Source: Amanita rubescens (taxonomy: Eukaryota > Basidiomycota > Agaricomycetes > Agaricales > Amanitaceae). From it: a stretch of 64,000 nt of DNA. Shown here piece by piece: positions 33,700 to 44,054 of the stretch (position 1 is its first letter; every line of letters starts with the position of its first letter). The stretch is taken from NCBI GenBank assembly GCA_015039365.1, contig WION01000180.1, positions 1 to 64,000 on the forward strand, read 5' to 3'. The notes beneath the pieces were generated by a model. That model was given only the letters and a program-made list of their open reading frames with translations, made no database searches and had not been told where the DNA came from. The translations under genes were made by a program, and so were the position numbers.

Positions 33700-34354
33700 C
33701 ATGCCTTGTAGCGAATAATATTCCTGGCTGCATCACGTTTGATAGCAAAGACCCATCGGCACCTGACGATAGATTTCCGGTCAAGAGTTCATATGGGGTT
33801 ACGCCAGGAGGTAATGCGCGTGTCCAGGTACGATTTTTAATCCACACCGCGTGCATCAAACACTCCCCCCAAAGACGGGTAGGAAGCTGACTTCCAATCA
33901 GCATCACGCGCACCCTCTCCACTAGTGTTCTGTTCAACCGCTCCGCAACTCCATTCTCCTCATGTGTATCATGTACTGTCAACTTGCACTCTGTCCCTTT
34001 TTCTTCTAGGAACAAATTGAACTTTTCGCTTAAGTATTCTCCACCGTGGTCAGAGTGAAGAACTTTGATCCTTGTTTTGATCTGAGTCTCGACCCACGGC
34101 GCGGCGTAAGGCTTCATATTCTCGAAGCCGTAACGTTCTAGAACCGGGGACAACGACAACGTCCTCTTCGACCTATCCCTCTTGACTTCGAAGCCAAGAA
34201 TCCAATGTAACTCTCCCATATCCGAAAACTTGAAGTCCTTCTTCAACTGCTCCTTTACGTGGTCCATCAATGCAACGGATGAAGTGACAATCGTCAAATC
34301 ATCAACGTGAACAACAATAATGATCAAGTCTTCTCCCTTCCGCATGTAGAACAC
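33700..34354 (-). pseudogene. Scrambled copia fragment: RT piece joined to integrase piece
   Basis: The minus-strand frame reads the end of an RT domain first (VVHVDDLTIVTSS, ELHWILGFEVKRD, RYGFENMKP). At about 34090 it continues, still open, into an integrase core (VLHSDHGGEYLS, NGVAERLNRTLVERVR, AVWIKNRTW). In copia elements integrase precedes RT, so the order here is reversed by rearrangement. The element is similar to, but clearly divergent from, the one at 11.4 kb. The open frame continues to 33434 over the antisense of the helicase fragment, which is not copia. Confidence 0.85.
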
Positions 34355-34826
34355 TGCTTGGTCAACTTCGCATCATTCCATCTTCAACCTCTGCCTCAAC
34401 ACATTCCACAACCTCGTATACTAATGATGCGCCGAAACCTTGACCACGAAACCAAGTGGATGGGCACAAACGAGTTTGGCAACGATATACTCCGGATAAT
34501 AGAAGAACATTATCCCATTCCCCCACCTCCTACCATTTTCATCGAGCAGGTTACATCGTCATCTGAGCCATCATCAAACCCAGGCTATTCGCATGTCAGG
34601 CATAGTGACTCTCAAATGCATCCAATATAGCCGTAAAGTCCCTTTGAGGTAGTGGCTGTATGCCCTGTACTTGTGGCTGTTGTAACTCAGGCATTGTCGA
34701 GCAGAAGGATAGTGCATATATACATCTAGTATTTCGACGTTCCCCCGACGCTGTACGACGTACATATTTTTAGAAATACATTTCAAGGTCCGAAGCCAAA
34801 CGTGACGACTGGTGACAACGCGCGAT

Positions 34827-34913
34827 GTTGTTGACGCATGTTATTTGCCAGTCCCTCCAGAGCGACATGCTTACATAACGAGCGATGCTGGGACTGGGTA
34901 GGAGTCTGCGACA
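34827..34913 (-). repeat. Terminal-like repeat, unit C
   Basis: Reverse-complement partner of unit B (shares GGCAAATAACATG, GTCAACAAC and GACTCCTACCCAGTC). It abuts unit D directly. Confidence 0.75.
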
Positions 34914-35022
34914 TGCCGAGCATTTGTTTACTATTGTTAAGTACCAGTCTCCCTGGAGCGAACGTCTTACATAACATCGTCAAGACCGCTCCACGTGAGA
35001 CTGGATAGGAGTCTGCGTCCAT
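34914..35022 (-). repeat. Terminal-like repeat, unit D
   Basis: Reverse-complement partner of unit A (shares GGTACTTAACAATAGTAAAC and GACGATGTTATGTAAG). Together with A it forms the outer inverted repeat around 32.17-35.02 kb. Confidence 0.75.
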
Positions 35023-36189
35023 GCTTGTCACGGAAACGCTTTGGAGTGATGTCAGCAGAGTGACAAAAACCCGTTACTGTATACGGCGGCGGCCAGCCCC
35101 GTTCACCTACCTTCCGAGCTCAATGTGGAGGTTTGTCACCCGTACAATCCCAAAGGTGACCCACAACATTAATCGTTATATTCAAAGAACCCATCGACCA
35201 GGAAGGTCCAGTTCCCTTCCCGCTGATGTGGCATCTACAAAGGAGGGGATGCGGCCATGCAGGCTATATGTACGGTGCAAGGACGGATTACTGGAAAGCG
35301 AGAGACGTGTGCTGTCATCCTTTCCCGTATATGTGTCGACTGATCCACTTCCGCAGGCCTTACCATCCTCCCATCAACGCTGCCAACAGCCCGGTGAGAA
35401 TATTCCCATCATGCACGGTGATCTCCTGCGCGTGAGGCTCGCATTGGCACACTACGTACAGTCGACGTCACATTGAGCGTTCTAGTTGTGAGATATAAAG
35501 AACGTGATAGCGTCGTGACTGACGCGGGGACACCTTTCGCAGCATATCTCCCCTAACGCTCCTTCGTCCTCTTTCTGGCACCTGGGTGGAATAGCGCGTA
35601 CTTGGCCGAGTTTGTGGGCAAGCAGCATATTCGTAACAGATGGGTCGGATTTCTCGGTTAACCACTGTTAGAGGTCGTCAGCTTGTGGAACGAGAAAGGA
35701 AAACCAACTTGTTGCGAGTTTACCTTCAGGTTTCACAGCTGTAGAGGGCCTCGCTCATGGTGGGGATAATGAATACGTGGGTAGCGGTGAGAGGGCCACT
35801 ATAAATGGGGCGGGAGCGTGCCGTCAAGCTTTCTGAACTAGTCCATCTACCATGCAAAGCTCATACTCATCGTCAAGCGGCACTATCGTATCCTACGTCT
35901 GACAAGCGCACGGTCCACCGTCTCACCAGTGATGCGTCGTCCTACGGTCTAAGGGGGGATGCCGTGGGAGATCGTTCGAATCGGGACCAACTGCCACTCA
36001 AATGCATGCCTAGCCGACCCACAGCTCCCAGTCAACGCACCTCACGTACCTTCGTCTTCTACCCCAAGAAATAGCTGCCTTGTCACTACCTAGGGCCCCT
36101 CGTAGTTGACAAATGGGATGCCATGGGACGTCCTATTCTAAACAGAACGGGGAAGGGTCCCTCCATCCTCGCTACTCTTGCACGCACGG
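35023..36189. other. Uncharacterised stretch, no supported gene
   Basis: The longest frame (35021-35476, plus, about 150 codons) has no recognisable domain, and neighbouring frames are also open in patches. I cannot distinguish a decayed gene from chance. A CTATAAAT element occurs near 35800. Confidence 0.35.
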
Positions 36190-36535
36190 TAAGCTGGAAT
36201 CCGCGATCGACGTCTAAAAATGGTGTTGGTAAAGGACTCTGCTTAGAAGTTATGAGTGATAGATATGTAGGGAGGGGATACTAACCTGAACCAGAGCGCT
36301 GGGCAGTTCTTCTAACTGATACAGCCTATCAAAGTGGTCTATAACGTTTGCCGGGGGGACCATGATCTTGGAAATTTTCGCGTGAAGCATCCAGGCACTA
36401 AACCGAAAGGGTGACTTTGCAACCCTTTTGCAAAACAATGAAACCGACGCACTACTGTGGCAGTCGGAGACCAAGGATGGGGTGGGCATTGATATTGATC
36501 TGGTGGGGTTGAAAGGTGCATGTGGATATACATAC
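36190..36535 (-). repeat. Duplicated segment X, minus orientation
   Basis: Inverted copy of 20890-21236. The 79-codon frame (36489-36250) is preserved with only a few amino-acid changes, and the same GT after the Q codon is kept. Confidence 0.75.
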
Positions 36536-36739
36536 TACTACATTGCGATAAAAGCTACAAAGTAACCAAAGTAACAAACCAAAACTCAAAGTAGTCCGGT
36601 ATAAAGTAAAAGCAGCTGAAAGTGATGGTCTGGAAAGTAAAAGCGGTGCAAAGCGGCCTGTTCAAAAGTTGAAGCAGCCAAAGTCGAACCTGGGATTTTC
36701 CTGATGATCGGTGCGAGAAGCCGGGACGTGAGACAAGTG

Positions 36740-37215
36740 TATTTTGACCGGACGAATGGGATGAACCAACATAGAAGTTAATTGGAACAATAACGCCACA
36801 GAGCGCTTAAGCTGACGTTTGTAGTAAATCGTTCGTGACTATTATTAGCTTTACCTCTCTTCACTCATTTTTCTGCCCACACTTGGCGCTTGCACCTATA
36901 AAGGGACAGCTTCTGCGTTCAATCAGAATTCGAAGACCATCGTACTCCCCTGTTCCAAGTTCAGGCTTCCAAACCACACAAATGGCGTCTTTCCCTTCAC
37001 ATGTCTCTCAGCGAACGGGTCCTGTCGGAGATTAACAATCGTTCAAGACCTGAATAGGTGACGCTCCACCCCACCTGTAATAGTCAAGATCCAGAGTGCT
37101 AACTTGGCAATAGGACGAACGTGCGACTTGAAGGTAGCGAATGAAAGGTACACGTAATGCACCCCAGATCTTGGCTGGACGATTGAAAATTGTTGCAGTG
37201 ATCACACTTATTATA
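36740..37215 (+). repeat. Dispersed repeat R1, copy C
   Basis: Shares the upstream GCGCTTAAGCTGACG block with copy B and the internal landmarks with all copies. It lacks about 90 bp present in copy B after CGAACGG. Confidence 0.7.
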
Positions 37216-37544
37216 GCATGCTACGTGGCCCCTATACGATACGTTTGTCGCGAATACGAGGTCGTGGATTGTCTGTTGATGTTGAGAGGTGCTTGAGGTG
37301 TCTCCCGTGTTTCTCGTGCTTTATGAAGAACCGTCCGCATAGCCACGAGGAGAGTAATGGTCAGAGGGGATCACAGTGGGATGTGGTTGAGCGCGGCAAA
37401 ACTGCTGAGACGGACAAACAATATATTTTTTAAATAATTCATTCAAAAAATATAATAGTCGGCTACCGACCCTCACCGACCTGAACTGTCGTCAATGGTC
37501 CCTGCACAACCGAGTCAGCTTGAAGCACTGACGATTGTGGTGGT

Positions 37545-37870
37545 AACTATTATTCGTAATATTAGCCTTACCTCTCTTCACTCGCTTTCTGCCCACCTTG
37601 ACACGTGCACCTACAAAGGGACAGCTTCTGCGATCAATCAGAATCATCATGAAACCATTTCGGGCTTCCAAACCACACCAATTGGCAACGGCGTCTTCAA
37701 TTCTCTTCAGAGGTCTCTCAGCTCGGAATGGTCCAGCTGCTAAACTGGGAACTTCCATGATTAGTATCCAAATCGATTCTCTTCAAGTAGAATGATTAAC
37801 CACCCTCTGGTTCCGTGGAGCAAGGCTTCCGTGCCTTGTCCCAGATTAACATCGTTCAAGAACTGGATAC
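37545..37870 (+). repeat. Dispersed repeat R1, copy D
   Basis: The shortest and most rearranged copy. It keeps CTATTATT, GCACCTACAAAGGGACAGC, TTCCAAACCACAC, GTCTCTCAGC and CAGATTAACATCGTTCAAG. Confidence 0.6.
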
Positions 37871-38143
37871 TAGGCCCGGGGGCTTGGAATGGTTGGAGCT
37901 TGGATAGGAGCAGGTTCTATTATTCGTTTCAACTTTCCGCTTGCGGGCAGAACTTTGTTATCCATTCTGTTCACTACCACTTGAGGATGGCCGTGGCCGC
38001 CATGCTACGAGTTTAGCTTCAAGGGATCCTCCAAGCCAAACGCGCGCATACATGCTGTTCAAAACGTTTAAAAGGGGGATGCCCCAAGCACACTTAACCC
38101 CAGCACATTGCCGATCATCACATTCGCACTACTGCTATCAGCC

Positions 38144-38818
38144 ATGTCCACCATCGAAACCATCCCCGCGTCTGCAGAAGAGTTCCAGGCTCAGGTCGAA
38201 GCACTGCTTTCCGACCTTAAAGATCGTGACCCCAATGATCTCACCGATGAGTTCATCGCCAAACACCTCTTTGATAGAAGTGACGACAAGGTTGAGATGG
38301 GGGCCGAAGAACCCGAGATACTACGACTTTATCAGGCCATATTCTCCACAGTGAAACAGCTCGACATCAAGAAGACTAATGTTCATGCTTTCAATGGAAG
38401 CACTGTCGGTACGTGCGAATACTTTGTGTCGAGTTTAAGGCCAGTCGTCTGACGGTACTTGATTCGCTGGGATTTGTAGATCAATGGTCGGGGACCTCTA
38501 CCGGTACCCTGGTAAGGGCCGGCAACCCGCGGGAAGTCAAGTTCTTTGCACTGGATGGGGCCAAGATACCCAGGGTGCCGATTATAAAGTTCCTCATCAT
38601 TTTCTTCTACAATTTCCAGAACAAAAAGTTCGCTGTGGTGAGTCTAACCCTTAGTTATGTAATTACCGATCTGAATATATCCGTCATTGCGTTGACAGTT
38701 TGCTGGTAAGGAATCTTTCGGACTCTGTTATGTGCAATAACTAATATACGGCATCACAGGGAGAGCAATTCAAGGCAGCTTGAAATTCACTCGTGGCGAG
38801 GGGAAATTCATTGACTAG
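38144..38818 (+). CDS. Small uncharacterised protein, about 160 codons, four exons
   Basis: The ATG at 38144 gives MSTIETIPASAEEFQAQVEA. The frame continues through an intron (about 38409-38480) into DQWSGTSTGTLVRAGNPREV and KFLIIFFYNFQNKKFAV. A second intron starts at gtgagt near 38639, a very short exon (FAG) follows, and a third intron leads to GRAIQGSLKFTRGEGKFID and a TAG at 38816-38818. All three junctions are GT-AG and keep the frame, which supports a real gene. No domain recognised. It is mostly soluble, with an acidic N-terminal half. It sits in the repeat-rich region next to two other small genes of unknown role. Confidence 0.6.
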
Positions 38819-38958
38819 TAGTCGAAGGAACACAAAGATGGAAAGGTTGCAGAGATTTTTCGTGTCTGTTATGTAGTATGAGCGCCTTGACCTGTTGTAC
38901 TTCTATTATATCAAAGTGAGACTCAACAGTACGTTACATTACTAAGTAAGGGAGTCAC

Positions 38959-39282
38959 TCATATCAGCATCATTCTCTGAGTTGACACTTCCTCCTCACT
39001 GCCTGTCCCCGCTTCGTCCAGCTCATCACCCTTATGCGCAACGATAGCCAGCCATTTCTGCTGTAATTCCATCCCGATGCAAGACCTCCCATGCCTCAAA
39101 TTTGTGTGCGAGATTACGCGGGCTTGATCCTCAGCATAGGCGCGCAAGCATTCGGCTGACTTGTCGATTTTCCGCTTCACTTCGCTCGACCCACCATGCC
39201 CCCTTGGACTTAAAGTACGCTGACACTCTGATCGAGCTAGTGCTTTCGCCCACTGGACACGTAATGCTGACCATCTCGTCAT
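38959..39282 (-). CDS. Possible small gene, unknown
   Basis: A 107-codon uninterrupted frame starting at a true ATG (39282), with a basic middle and an acidic end (DELDEAGTGSEEE). It overlaps a possible 5' exon of the plus-strand gene that follows, so at most one of them is right here. No recognised domain. Confidence 0.3.
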   Translation of the reverse strand: MTRWSALRVQWAKALARSECQRTLSPRGHGGSSEVKRKIDKSAECLRAYAEDQARVISHTNLRHGRSCIGMELQQKWLAIVAHKGDELDEAGTGSEEEVSTQRMMLI

Positions 39283-40416
39283 AGTGTTAAATGGGCCTCG
39301 ACACTTACCCCTGTAGAAGGAGACGAGTATGAAATCCTACCCGCTCTTCCCACTCTCGCCTTCGCTTACAGTCATGTTCGCAAAACGTTAAATAATCTCT
39401 CCAAAGAACATACTCAGCGTCGTAGTATTAACGACATTATCGAATTAGCTTTTAGTGCGAAGGTTGATTGTCGTTGTGACTTCAAGTACGTTTTCTCCCC
39501 TCTGGCTTTCGCATATATCTCCTATAACCTTGCCATTAGAACTGAAGAAAGCTATCGCCTTGTGGCGTCGGCTGGCAACCCAGATGCGCGGTCCGACGCC
39601 TTGGTGACAATTCCTTCAGTGACTACCGGTGATAAAATACTAGCGGCACGGTTTTCCTTTCAAGGCGAGCCAATGATTTACCGAGAACTGTATTGGTCCA
39701 CGGGTGGGGAGAGAGATGGCTTCTCAATCATCGGGTTTGCTGGAGAATTCAAGAAGGATGATAACGAGTGCAATGAAAACCAGCTAATCATGGTGCTTGC
39801 CACTGCACAGGCGCAGCGGAAAGCTCTCTCACTCAAATCATCTATCATCATGCCGGCTACTGCCTGTCGTGGCTGCGTGCGAATTTTCTCTTCGTACTGG
39901 AATGACGACTCGGTATGTTCATAGTTATACGGTATCAGTTGCCAAAAACTTAGACTTTTTTAGGTCCTTCACATCTATGAGCACCAGCAACAGTTTAATC
40001 TCTCTGACCCTATTCAGGTAATACGCCTATACGTTTTTTGTTCAAAACTCGAGAGGCATCTCCAGGGTGTCCTCGCCTTGGAGCTTAAGACATGGAATGC
40101 TCCAACTGAAATAGCACTCCAGAGTCACAAGTGGCGTAGTCCTGATCATAGTAGAAATGATCATAGTAGAAAGCATCGTCGGACAGAAGCCGGGGAAAGC
40201 GTTAATGAGAACAACCGAGGTAGAGGAGGCGGCAATAATGGTCTCGTGGAAGCGGATGGATTCGATGGTGACCGGTATATGAATATTATGAAATGGCGCG
40301 ATGAGGTCGTCAAGGACAGCAAGGAAGGCAAGGTTGTTTCTGATGAAGACAATATTCTGGATGCGGCCTCAGGCTGGCTACAATTTGAAGAGAGAGCTAT
40401 CGTTCCTTTGTCATAA
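39276..40416 (+). CDS. Uncharacterised protein, 5' end unresolved
   Basis: Open from about 39276 (VKWASTLTPVEGDEYEILPA). It is joined across introns near 39489, 39914 and 40018 (all GT-AG, frame kept) to the last exon ending EERAIVPLS, stop at 40416. The middle contains FAGEFKKDDNECNENQLIM followed by a hydrophobic/helical stretch; a D/E-x-K-like GEFKK could hint at a nuclease-like fold, but this is speculation. The last exon has a basic/Asn-Gly-rich patch, then a KWRDEVVKDS region. No ATG was found upstream in frame; the first exon is missing from my model or the gene is truncated. Its last about 140 bp and 3' flank are duplicated at 21.25 kb. Confidence 0.5.
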
Positions 40417-42112
40417 GCCGACCGTTTAGGAGTTCCTGGGAGTCGCTGTCAAGTCCCGGGGCATATATCCCACCTCGGCTTGAACCATCCATGCCTGCTT
40501 TCGTCCACGTCCACCTGTCCGTCCGTCGTCCGTCGTTAGGCTCCCATGTTCCTGTTTTGGGCCATGCGTCCATCCTCCTTCTGTTCCGCGTCTGCTGGCC
40601 TTTCATTTTTGTGCCCACGACTAGTTTCCCCTTACCTTCTAGTTTTAGTCCCTCGTTCGGTTCCGTGTGTCCACCCCGTGTTCCAGTTTGGGCGCATTGG
40701 ACTTTCGGACCCATGTCAACGTTCACGTAGGTGCTTTGCCTCGCAATAGACATCTTAGAGATAAGAAAGGCGGTGGCACATTTTGAGTATATCTAGGCAT
40801 GGAGAATGAATAGAATAAGAATAAAAAATGTATTCGCCTGCCGGATGGCTGTTGGGTGCTGAGAATTCCGCGCTGATCCATACCATCATCGATATGCCAA
40901 GAACCAAGAGTGACCGATAACAATCCTGTTGGAGGCATTCCCATCGATATTCGGAGAGTAAGAAAAGCGTCTTTCAAACATGAACTCGTCAACCTGGATC
41001 CCTTCCATACGGTCTGACTTAGTAGGCTACCAGAGCAAAATAAGTAATAAAATTGACAAGGTTCATAACACACTTCGAATCCTCATGATAACCTTGATGC
41101 CAATTTCTCAATGATCAACGCTTTCATCCACTTCACCACGGCATCTGCCCACTCCTCTCCCTGCCCTGACCCAGGTGAAAGATGGATACTAATATGATTG
41201 TGCCCTTTAGCCACGAGCCTAGTTGTGAGGCCTAGCTTCACTTCAGGCAAGGTAGTACCCGAAGCGGACTCCACAGTTTTCACCACCTCTTTCTTCCTCG
41301 TCCTCGCCGACAACTTTTTCTGAAAGTCCTCCGCACCCACTTCGAGCCAATACGGCTCCTTCTCCGCATCCACCATCAAAATCTCCGGTAACCAAGCAAC
41401 CATATCCTCCGGTGCGCTCTCCAACAGCGGCTGCGGTGCATTCCTCTTGGTCGCCTCGAACGTGCCCCAATACTGAGCCAAAACGCCTGCGACGGGATCG
41501 TCCGGTGGCAGTGCACGCGTGTTGTACATCCCAGAAACGAGGACGACACCCGCTATTCGGTCTTTCGTCTCCGGATCACCGGATAACAAGCCAGGCATCA
41601 GCAACGCGGTAGTCAAATGTACCGAACCCGATGCATGACCCATCAATAAGACCGAGTCAAAGTTGAGCTCGTACGGTACGTCGCCCTCGTCTGCAATCTT
41701 TTCCTTGTTCTCGATCGCCCAAGCGACGGCTTGGTATACGTCGTCGGCGGGACTTGGAAATTGGACTTGGGGTACAAGTCGGTAGTCAGGGATGATGGTC
41801 ACGAACCCTTTTTGGGAGAAGAACCAGCCTATGTTGGAGTACACGAGGTCGTATGGTTTAGGCAACGTTCTGAAGCCGGTGGAGAATCCGCCGCCGTAGA
41901 AAAAGAAAAGAACGGGAACCGGTGTGTTTTCGGGGACGTTTGCGGGTTCGGGGTAGTAGATGTCCATCTGTATTTTGTGTTAGGTTGCGTTTAGGGATGG
42001 AAGCGAGAGGCGACGAACCATATGTCGTGGTGTCCGCCCATATTGGACTGTCGACTTGTTCGTATCGAGTAGCTGGGCCCGGCGCTGTTCTAGTATAGGT
42101 ATAAACGCATTA
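40276..42112 (+). repeat. Duplicated block, uninterrupted copy
   Basis: Matches 21251-22185 and 28339-29254 in order. It carries the empty hAT target site at 41189-41196 and the intact esterase. Confidence 0.93.
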
Positions 42113-42202
42113 AACGCTGGATGTAGCCAATCAGTGAAACGTGTTTGGCTAGACTAGCGGTCGAGGACTCACTGGGTACTAGAATTTTGCCGATTTCCGC
42201 AT
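41083..42202 (-). CDS. Alpha/beta-hydrolase esterase/lipase-like protein (intact copy)
   Basis: Carboxylesterase-type alpha/beta hydrolase (hormone-sensitive-lipase or arylformamidase-like group); substrate unknown. The main exon, 41967-41083, begins MDIYYPEPANVPENTP. It holds FFFYGGGF (oxyanion-hole HGGG equivalent with F-Y in place of H), the nucleophile elbow GHASG, and an acid/His region VAKGHNHISI near the end. Upstream, an intron of about 50 nt ends acag at 41968, and the preceding exon ends TVQYGRTPRHM, which joins naturally to MDIYYPEP. That exon extends to about 42150. A candidate first exon starts at an ATG at 42202 with a very short (31 nt) intron, so the 5' end is uncertain. The H of the HGGG motif being Y is a departure from typical enzymes. 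Confidence 0.78.
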
Positions 42203-42909
42203 TGTCAAAGTTGGCTATTGTTTCCATTCGGATGGTTATTTTATCGTCTAGCGACCTATAAAAGAGTTAGAAAGCGTATTCGCTCTCATCGACGAAACGC
42301 ACTTGAGAAAGAGAAGCAGAGTGTAGTTGTATCGGCGCCATTATTGGACGTGACAAGTATAAGCACAAAGTTAAAACGCAGACGTCACCGCGTTACCCGA
42401 GAGCACAGCTTCCTTCAACGCCGGCGCCCGTCATCTTCACAGTTCTTCAACTACAGTAAGAACTTCACATTCCCCCACGATGATGCAATGCCCCTGGGGC
42501 CTGAATATGAACACTATTTATGTATCGCCATCAAGGTCTAGCCTTTGAGTCCGAATCTCACTGTGCCAGAACCCTGACAGAACCTTTTTGAATCGCTCAA
42601 GCATCTCAATCCGAACACTACGAGGCACTACATACGTCAAGGCTCGACGTCGCTCGTGCCTTGTGGCTTTGACTTGAGTGACATCTTGGCGATGCATGTG
42701 CAGCCCGAGTCGGAGGATGATCGATGAGGTTCAATGACCCCTAAGATGAAATAGTCGACGCTCGGAAGTCTATTTATTTACGCTTTAGGTTCTTGATATT
42801 CCTGTTACGTATTATGATAAGCACATTGCCGATATCTGCGCGCTGCACAGCTCAGGCACAGCCCATTGTGTCTTTCTTTACAAGTTCCTTATTCGTCTTG
42901 CATTCAATA
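42203..42909. other. Intergenic stretch with one unsupported ORF
   Basis: One plus-strand frame (42218-42541, 107 codons, Arg/Ser-rich) has no recognisable domain and no splice continuation. The rest is non-coding 3' flank of the phosphatase gene. Confidence 0.35.
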
Positions 42910-43800
42910 TCACATCTCCGACTCCGCTGAACGTCTCTTCCTCCACTCTGCGAGCCCTTTCTCAAAGGAAGAATGATTGACACCATTTCTCACAAGGTGA
43001 AAGGTGATACCTTGAAAACATCGTCTAAGCGGAAGCAGGTAGGCAAGATGATTGCGTTCTTACCCAATTCTTCCACCTCCTTGTTGCGTATTTCATCATC
43101 GAAAAAGAGCTAATACAAGCCCTCAGTTTTGGCAACGACCCTGGTGGAAAAACGGCGACTTGCCATTTGTGAATACGGTATGCCCGTCTTCTTGTGAATC
43201 TGTTTGAAATGAGCGAGTTTGGAGCCTGGATGTCGTGGTACGGATTGAGTTCTTTTGCACGTTGTGACGTGATAACACGTACCAGGGTATATCTCTAGTT
43301 GGTCAAAAAACTCTACAGCAGGCTGCGCGTCGGCGTCGTCATCCGCAGACTGAGATGGTATCAAAAGCAAACTCAAGGCTTGGCGCGCGCTGTCAAAAAG
43401 CGAAAATATCAACAATATGAAAAATGATACAGATGAAATAGAAGTTACAGTGCAGGGGCGGATGTACGTGAACATGCCGCGACTTTGACGCGTGCTTTCC
43501 GCAGGCGTTGTAGGATTTCTGGCACGTCTTTATATAGCTCTATGGGTCTATTGTACATATCGAGGACTTGGCTTGTTGTTCTGTCTCTATGCAAAGGCCC
43601 TAAACGTGGAGCGGGGTGGAGTGAGACACATTTGGTCGGGAGGCGGCGGCGAGATAACACCCACCGATAACGTGAGTATCGACCCAGAGGTCCCACAAGG
43701 TATAGCTGCGGAGAGAGAGAAAAAATCAATAAATTAATCGGCTAACGCGAAAAGCGCACTCCAAATCGAAAGCAATGAGCTTTGGCAATTGGTTGGACAT
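42910..43800 (-). CDS. Magnesium-dependent phosphatase-1 (MDP-1), HAD family
   Basis: Small cytosolic HAD-fold phosphatase; the family is linked to dephosphorylation of protein tyrosine and sugar phosphates. The ATG at 43800 gives MSNQLPKLIAFDL. After a first intron comes D-YTLWDLWVDTH, so HAD motif I is DLDYT (nucleophile Asp and the +2 Asp). Then come DMYNRPIELYKDVPEILQR, the motif II serine in ACSRTSAP, EFFDQLEIYPG, GSKLAHFKQIHKKTGIPY, motif IV LFFDDEIRNKEVEELG, and ITFHLVRNGVNHSSFEKG, ending at a TGA at 42910. There are six introns. The one after PYSQM appears to use a GC donor (ATG|GCAAGT). The full length of about 200 residues matches the family. Confidence 0.92.
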
Positions 43801-44054
43801 TTGCTGCGGTAAGGGTTCTCAACCGTGTCGCGGTCTTGGCAGTGGTTGTACTATAAAAACGACATTGATGATCAATTACATAATCAGTTTGCGATGGGTT
43901 TCTCGGGCATGTGGGAACAACGATACGGAGCGGTGACGAAAGGCGGAGCCTCTTACCCGTCAATTCGTCTTCTTCGGTCGCCACGTTGAACTTGGCCTTT
44001 TTCTCTTACAGCTAACAGACTATTGGTTGTTTACCGCCCGGCGACGTTACTAGG
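43801..44054. promoter_or_regulatory. Divergent promoter region (MDP-1 / KTR mannosyltransferase)
   Basis: 254 bp between two divergently oriented start codons, short enough that the two genes probably share regulatory sequence. No clear TATA box was seen. Confidence 0.45.

Noticed and set aside
35021..35476. 151-codon plus-strand frame
   Set aside because: No domain recognised and neighbouring frames equally open; not enough to call a gene.
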